Source: an uncultured Hungatella sp.
Lineage (GTDB): Bacteria > Bacillota > Clostridia > Lachnospirales > Lachnospiraceae
Length of the DNA stretch: 64,000 nucleotides
Assembly (NCBI GenBank): GCA_910579515.1
Contig: CAJTUV010000015.1
Span: forward strand, 1-64,000
Direction: 5' to 3'
Shown: piece after piece, positions 61,581 through 64,000 of the stretch
How positions within the stretch are numbered: the first letter of the stretch is position 1
Layout: every line of letters starts with the position of its first letter
Made by a program: the position numbers and the translations under genes
Notes under the pieces: model-generated
What the model was told of the DNA's origin: nothing
Seen by the model: the letters and a program-made list of their open reading frames with translations, nothing else
Database searches by the model: none

Positions 61581-62954
61581 TCATTTTTGAATCTCCAGGC
61601 AATTCAGCAGTTCAGCAATCGTCTCCAGTCTGTCAATTCCCTGGATCGTATCTGACAGCCTGTCAATCTGCTCCTGAGTATAATACCGCTCCAGATTGTT
61701 CTGAAACTTTGTCATCACTGCATCCATATCGATTGGATTCTGAGACGTCCCCATCTCCCAGCGCTGATCAAATACATATTCTGCCCCGTCCTTCATTACG
61801 ACCTTCACCCACCCTGGGAAATATCCGGGGTTCCCCTTGCTGTCATCTGCGATGCACACTACTTTGTTGATAATTTCCTGGATCGTATCATCTTTTGTCA
61901 GCTTTAAATCAATCTCCCAGGGGCTGACCCTTCCGGTTGCCAGAGCCACTGCCATCACATAAGGCAGACTGAACCGCATCATATAGTCGGTCTCAGGATT
62001 TTTCTTGGCCTGCTCTGGTTCGCAGACGATATGGTAACACCGTTCCTCGATTCTGCATTCGATCCTCTCGATCTCCTCAGGGCAGAGCTTCTCCATGTCC
62101 CGGGCCTTCCGAATACAGTCGATAAAGGAATGTGTCATATGGCAGACCGGATACAATTTAAAGGTAATCTCCGTAGTATGCCAAATACGTCCCAGGTTTT
62201 CAAACTCCTTCACTCCCTGTACGGATCCACAATGGGTTTTCCAAAGTCCAAATTCTCCTTCAAATACCTGCCGCGGGCCGGTAAAACCTTGCTCCGCCAG
62301 TTTTAGCGCATAGATTGCACTGTGAACTCCCCAGCCAGGATGCATCTTTTTGACCCAGCTTCCGTCCCGCAAAAATTCCTGAAGGCCGGCTGCCTGGCTT
62401 CCGCAAATCCCCAATGCATTGACCAATATCTGATGTGACACACCAAACAGCTTTCCTGCTACGCACACCGCAGCAAATGGCGCCACAATCGCTGTGCCAT
62501 GATAGCCGATATCGTGAAATTTGCCATGAACCGCAAGGCCCAGACGGACAATGATTTCCCATCCAATCAAAATCGCTTCATAAATATCCTGTCCTGATGC
62601 TTTTACCGACTCCCCTACGGCCACAGCGGTAGTCACCACCACAGCGCTTGGATGGACGATTGCGCCTACGTGTGTATCATCATAATCAGAACCATGGATC
62701 AGACCTGCATTGTACAGTACCGCATCCGTTACCTGCGCCTTGTCTCTGCTCCCCCACAAGGTACAAATTTCTTTTGACCCCATATCCATTACTACTCTGC
62801 GGATCGCCTGCGCGTGCTCCAGCTCCATATTTGCCATAGCCACGCCAAACGTATCCATCAAAAGCAGCTTTCCATACCCAATCACACTCGACGGAATCCC
62901 CGTTATTTTTTGGTTTAATGTAAAATCTGCTATTATCTCTGAAACTGTTCCCAT
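61581..62954 (-). CDS. MmgE/PrpD family protein (second copy)
   Basis: The 457-residue protein has MDTFGVAMANMELEHA, LIHGSDYDDTHVGA, IGYHGTAIVAPFAAVCVAGK and YPVCHMTHSFID. The His and Asp positions of the family active site are retained. GGAGG precedes ATG 62954. It is the first gene of the operon, 37 nt before the hydro-lyase large subunit. It differs clearly from the copy at 58386, so a distinct substrate or step is likely. Confidence 0.88.
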   Translation of the reverse strand: MGTVSEIIADFTLNQKITGIPSSVIGYGKLLLMDTFGVAMANMELEHAQAIRRVVMDMGSKEICTLWGSRDKAQVTDAVLYNAGLIHGSDYDDTHVGAIVHPSAVVVTTAVAVGESVKASGQDIYEAILIGWEIIVRLGLAVHGKFHDIGYHGTAIVAPFAAVCVAGKLFGVSHQILVNALGICGSQAAGLQEFLRDGSWVKKMHPGWGVHSAIYALKLAEQGFTGPRQVFEGEFGLWKTHCGSVQGVKEFENLGRIWHTTEITFKLYPVCHMTHSFIDCIRKARDMEKLCPEEIERIECRIEERCYHIVCEPEQAKKNPETDYMMRFSLPYVMAVALATGRVSPWEIDLKLTKDDTIQEIINKVVCIADDSKGNPGYFPGWVKVVMKDGAEYVFDQRWEMGTSQNPIDMDAVMTKFQNNLERYYTQEQIDRLSDTIQGIDRLETIAELLNCLEIQK

Positions 62955-62987
62955 TCATTTCCTCCACTCTGCCCTTCGTTAATTATG

Positions 62988-63017
62988 ATTATAAAGGCAC
63001 AATGGAAGGAAATCCAA
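62988..63017 (-). promoter_or_regulatory. Promoter of the MmgE/PrpD-TRAP operon
   Basis: On the minus strand TTGGAT (63012-63017) and TATAAT (62988-62993) are 18 bp apart, leaving a leader of about 27 nt before ATG 62954. The site lies in the 259-bp AT-rich region divergent to the LysR gene, so LysR control is likely. Confidence 0.5.
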
Positions 63018-63116
63018 TACACAGAATTTATATGTTTTATTCAAATTTTATATAATCTTTCTCTCATTTTTTGGCACTATCCCATATATTCTCCCACTAT
63101 TTTAACGGAATAAGCC

Positions 63117-63145
63117 TTGACTTTTGTTCTTACTTCTCCTAAACT
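63117..63145 (+). promoter_or_regulatory. Candidate promoter of the right-end LysR gene
   Basis: TTGACT (63117-63122) and TAAACT (63140-63145) are 17 bp apart. The -10 is imperfect. The LysR start is about 70 nt further. Confidence 0.35.
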
Positions 63146-63213
63146 TAGAATAATGAATTTTCCCCTTTGACACTCGACATAACCATTCGTACATAAGAAA
63201 GAAGGGAAGCTTT

Positions 63214-64000
63214 ATGAATCTAAATATAAGGGAAATCGAATACATTTTAGTAATCGCAGCAGAGGGCAGCATCACAAAAGCATCGCAAAAGCTTTATGTG
63301 GCCCAGCCATCTCTCAGCCAGATATTAAAACGAGTAGAGGCAGAATTTAATGTCTCTTTGTTTACCCGCGTCAAGGGACGGTTAAAACTCACCCCAGAAG
63401 GCGAGGTCTTTGTTCGGTCCGGCCAGGAAATTCTGGATACCATGGAACAGCTCACAAACAAATTTTCCTCCCTCTCCAACGCGGAGAGCGGTAAACTAAC
63501 CGTAGGCGTGCCATATCTTCTAGGCGCGCTGGTCGCCACCTATATCCTTCCCATCTACCGAGAACGTTTCCCTCAGATTGATTTGACTCTTGTAGAATCC
63601 TCTTCGTCTGAGTTGGAACAATTTCTGATGGACGGAACTATCGACATCTGCATCATTCCTCTGCCCTTCAAGTTTAACCCCTTCCCCCATCACATGTTTC
63701 TACAAAGCCGGATGGTACTTTTGGCAGCCAAGAACAATGATATCCAAAATCATTGCTACCGCAAGTCTTCTAAGGAACGTTTTCCCTATGTAGACATTGC
63801 CAAACTCGATAATGCTCCTTTCATCATCGGCCACCAGGGACAACGGATCCGAACTATTAATGAAACCATATTTAAAAAGGCTCAAATTACCCCCCGCATT
63901 GTCATGACCAGCCGCAATCAGGAAACTATCAAGCGTCTGGTATCCAATGATATCGGATATACCTTCATTCCAGAACACTATCTTGACATTTTTGGCTCCT
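63214..64000 (+). CDS. LysR family regulator, 3' end outside window
   Basis: The ATG at 63214 has GAAGGGAAG upstream, and the frame stays open to the right edge (262 codons). The N-terminal helix-turn-helix is clear (ITKASQKLYVAQPSLSQILK), followed by FTRVKGRLKLTPEG and the first part of the effector domain. It is divergent from the MmgE/PrpD-TRAP operon and is its probable regulator. Unlike the LysR at 2913 it belongs to the CysB-like side of the family by overall appearance, which is a weak judgement. Confidence 0.9.
   Translation, partial: MNLNIREIEYILVIAAEGSITKASQKLYVAQPSLSQILKRVEAEFNVSLFTRVKGRLKLTPEGEVFVRSGQEILDTMEQLTNKFSSLSNAESGKLTVGVPYLLGALVATYILPIYRERFPQIDLTLVESSSSELEQFLMDGTIDICIIPLPFKFNPFPHHMFLQSRMVLLAAKNNDIQNHCYRKSSKERFPYVDIAKLDNAPFIIGHQGQRIRTINETIFKKAQITPRIVMTSRNQETIKRLVSNDIGYTFIPEHYLDIFGS

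Overview
The window looks like chromosome from a Gram-positive anaerobe of the Clostridia, most likely a Lachnospiraceae-type gut bacterium. The reasons are strong AGGAGG ribosome sites, a class III fructose-1,6-bisphosphatase, an orphan carbon monoxide dehydrogenase, an Agr peptide signalling locus, several NlpC/P60 and M23 wall hydrolases, a HAAS/DUF1700 membrane protein, and oligopeptide ABC transporters with lipoprotein binding proteins. No rRNA, CRISPR array, prophage or intact transposase was seen. Genus-level assignment is inference.

Layout. 1-2677: AT-rich accessory patch of lipoproteins, small coupled genes, frameshifted remnants and a small protein with a PD-(D/E)XK-like signature. 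2913-6558: LysR regulator divergent from a 2-hydroxycarboxylate transporter and an enolase-superfamily dehydratase. 6576-10600: CO dehydrogenase operon (cooS, cooF, FAD/NAD oxidoreductase, small membrane protein). 10695-14583: complete Agr-type quorum-sensing locus (agrA, agrC, an XRE regulator, an unknown gene, agrB, and a 39-aa agrD with serine in place of the ring cysteine). 14659-19248: housekeeping operon (two YfcE-like phosphoesterases, rdgB, a papain-like protease, an RNA methyltransferase). 19351-25621: rhodanese, an Asn/Gln-rich 53-aa protein, an NlpC/P60 hydrolase, a 204-bp nested palindrome, a DUF1700 protein, fbp, an MBL hydrolase and an M23 peptidase. 25785-34458: BCCT transporter, glyA and a first oppABCDF set. 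34715-37593: membrane-anchored sigma-like protein, recJ and a YgjP-like metallopeptidase.

37590-47331 reads as one system for uptake and breakdown of cell-wall peptides: two beta-lactamase-fold hydrolases, an NlpC/P60 endopeptidase, a second Opp transporter and an L-Ala-D/L-Glu epimerase, behind a promoter overlapped by a 12-bp palindrome. Next come a GntR/FCD regulator and kduI, an acyltransferase, an AIM24 protein, tRNA-Arg(ACG) and glpK.

53040-62954 is an eight-gene operon divergent from a LysR regulator that runs off the right edge: two MmgE/PrpD proteins, a two-subunit LeuCD/aconitase-type hydro-lyase, a MalY/PatB-type PLP enzyme, a TAXI-TRAP transporter and an M24 peptidase. Together they suggest import and catabolism of an unidentified (amino) carboxylic acid. 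The strongest candidates for something undescribed are this operon and the serine-lactone type Agr peptide with its direct-repeat promoter.
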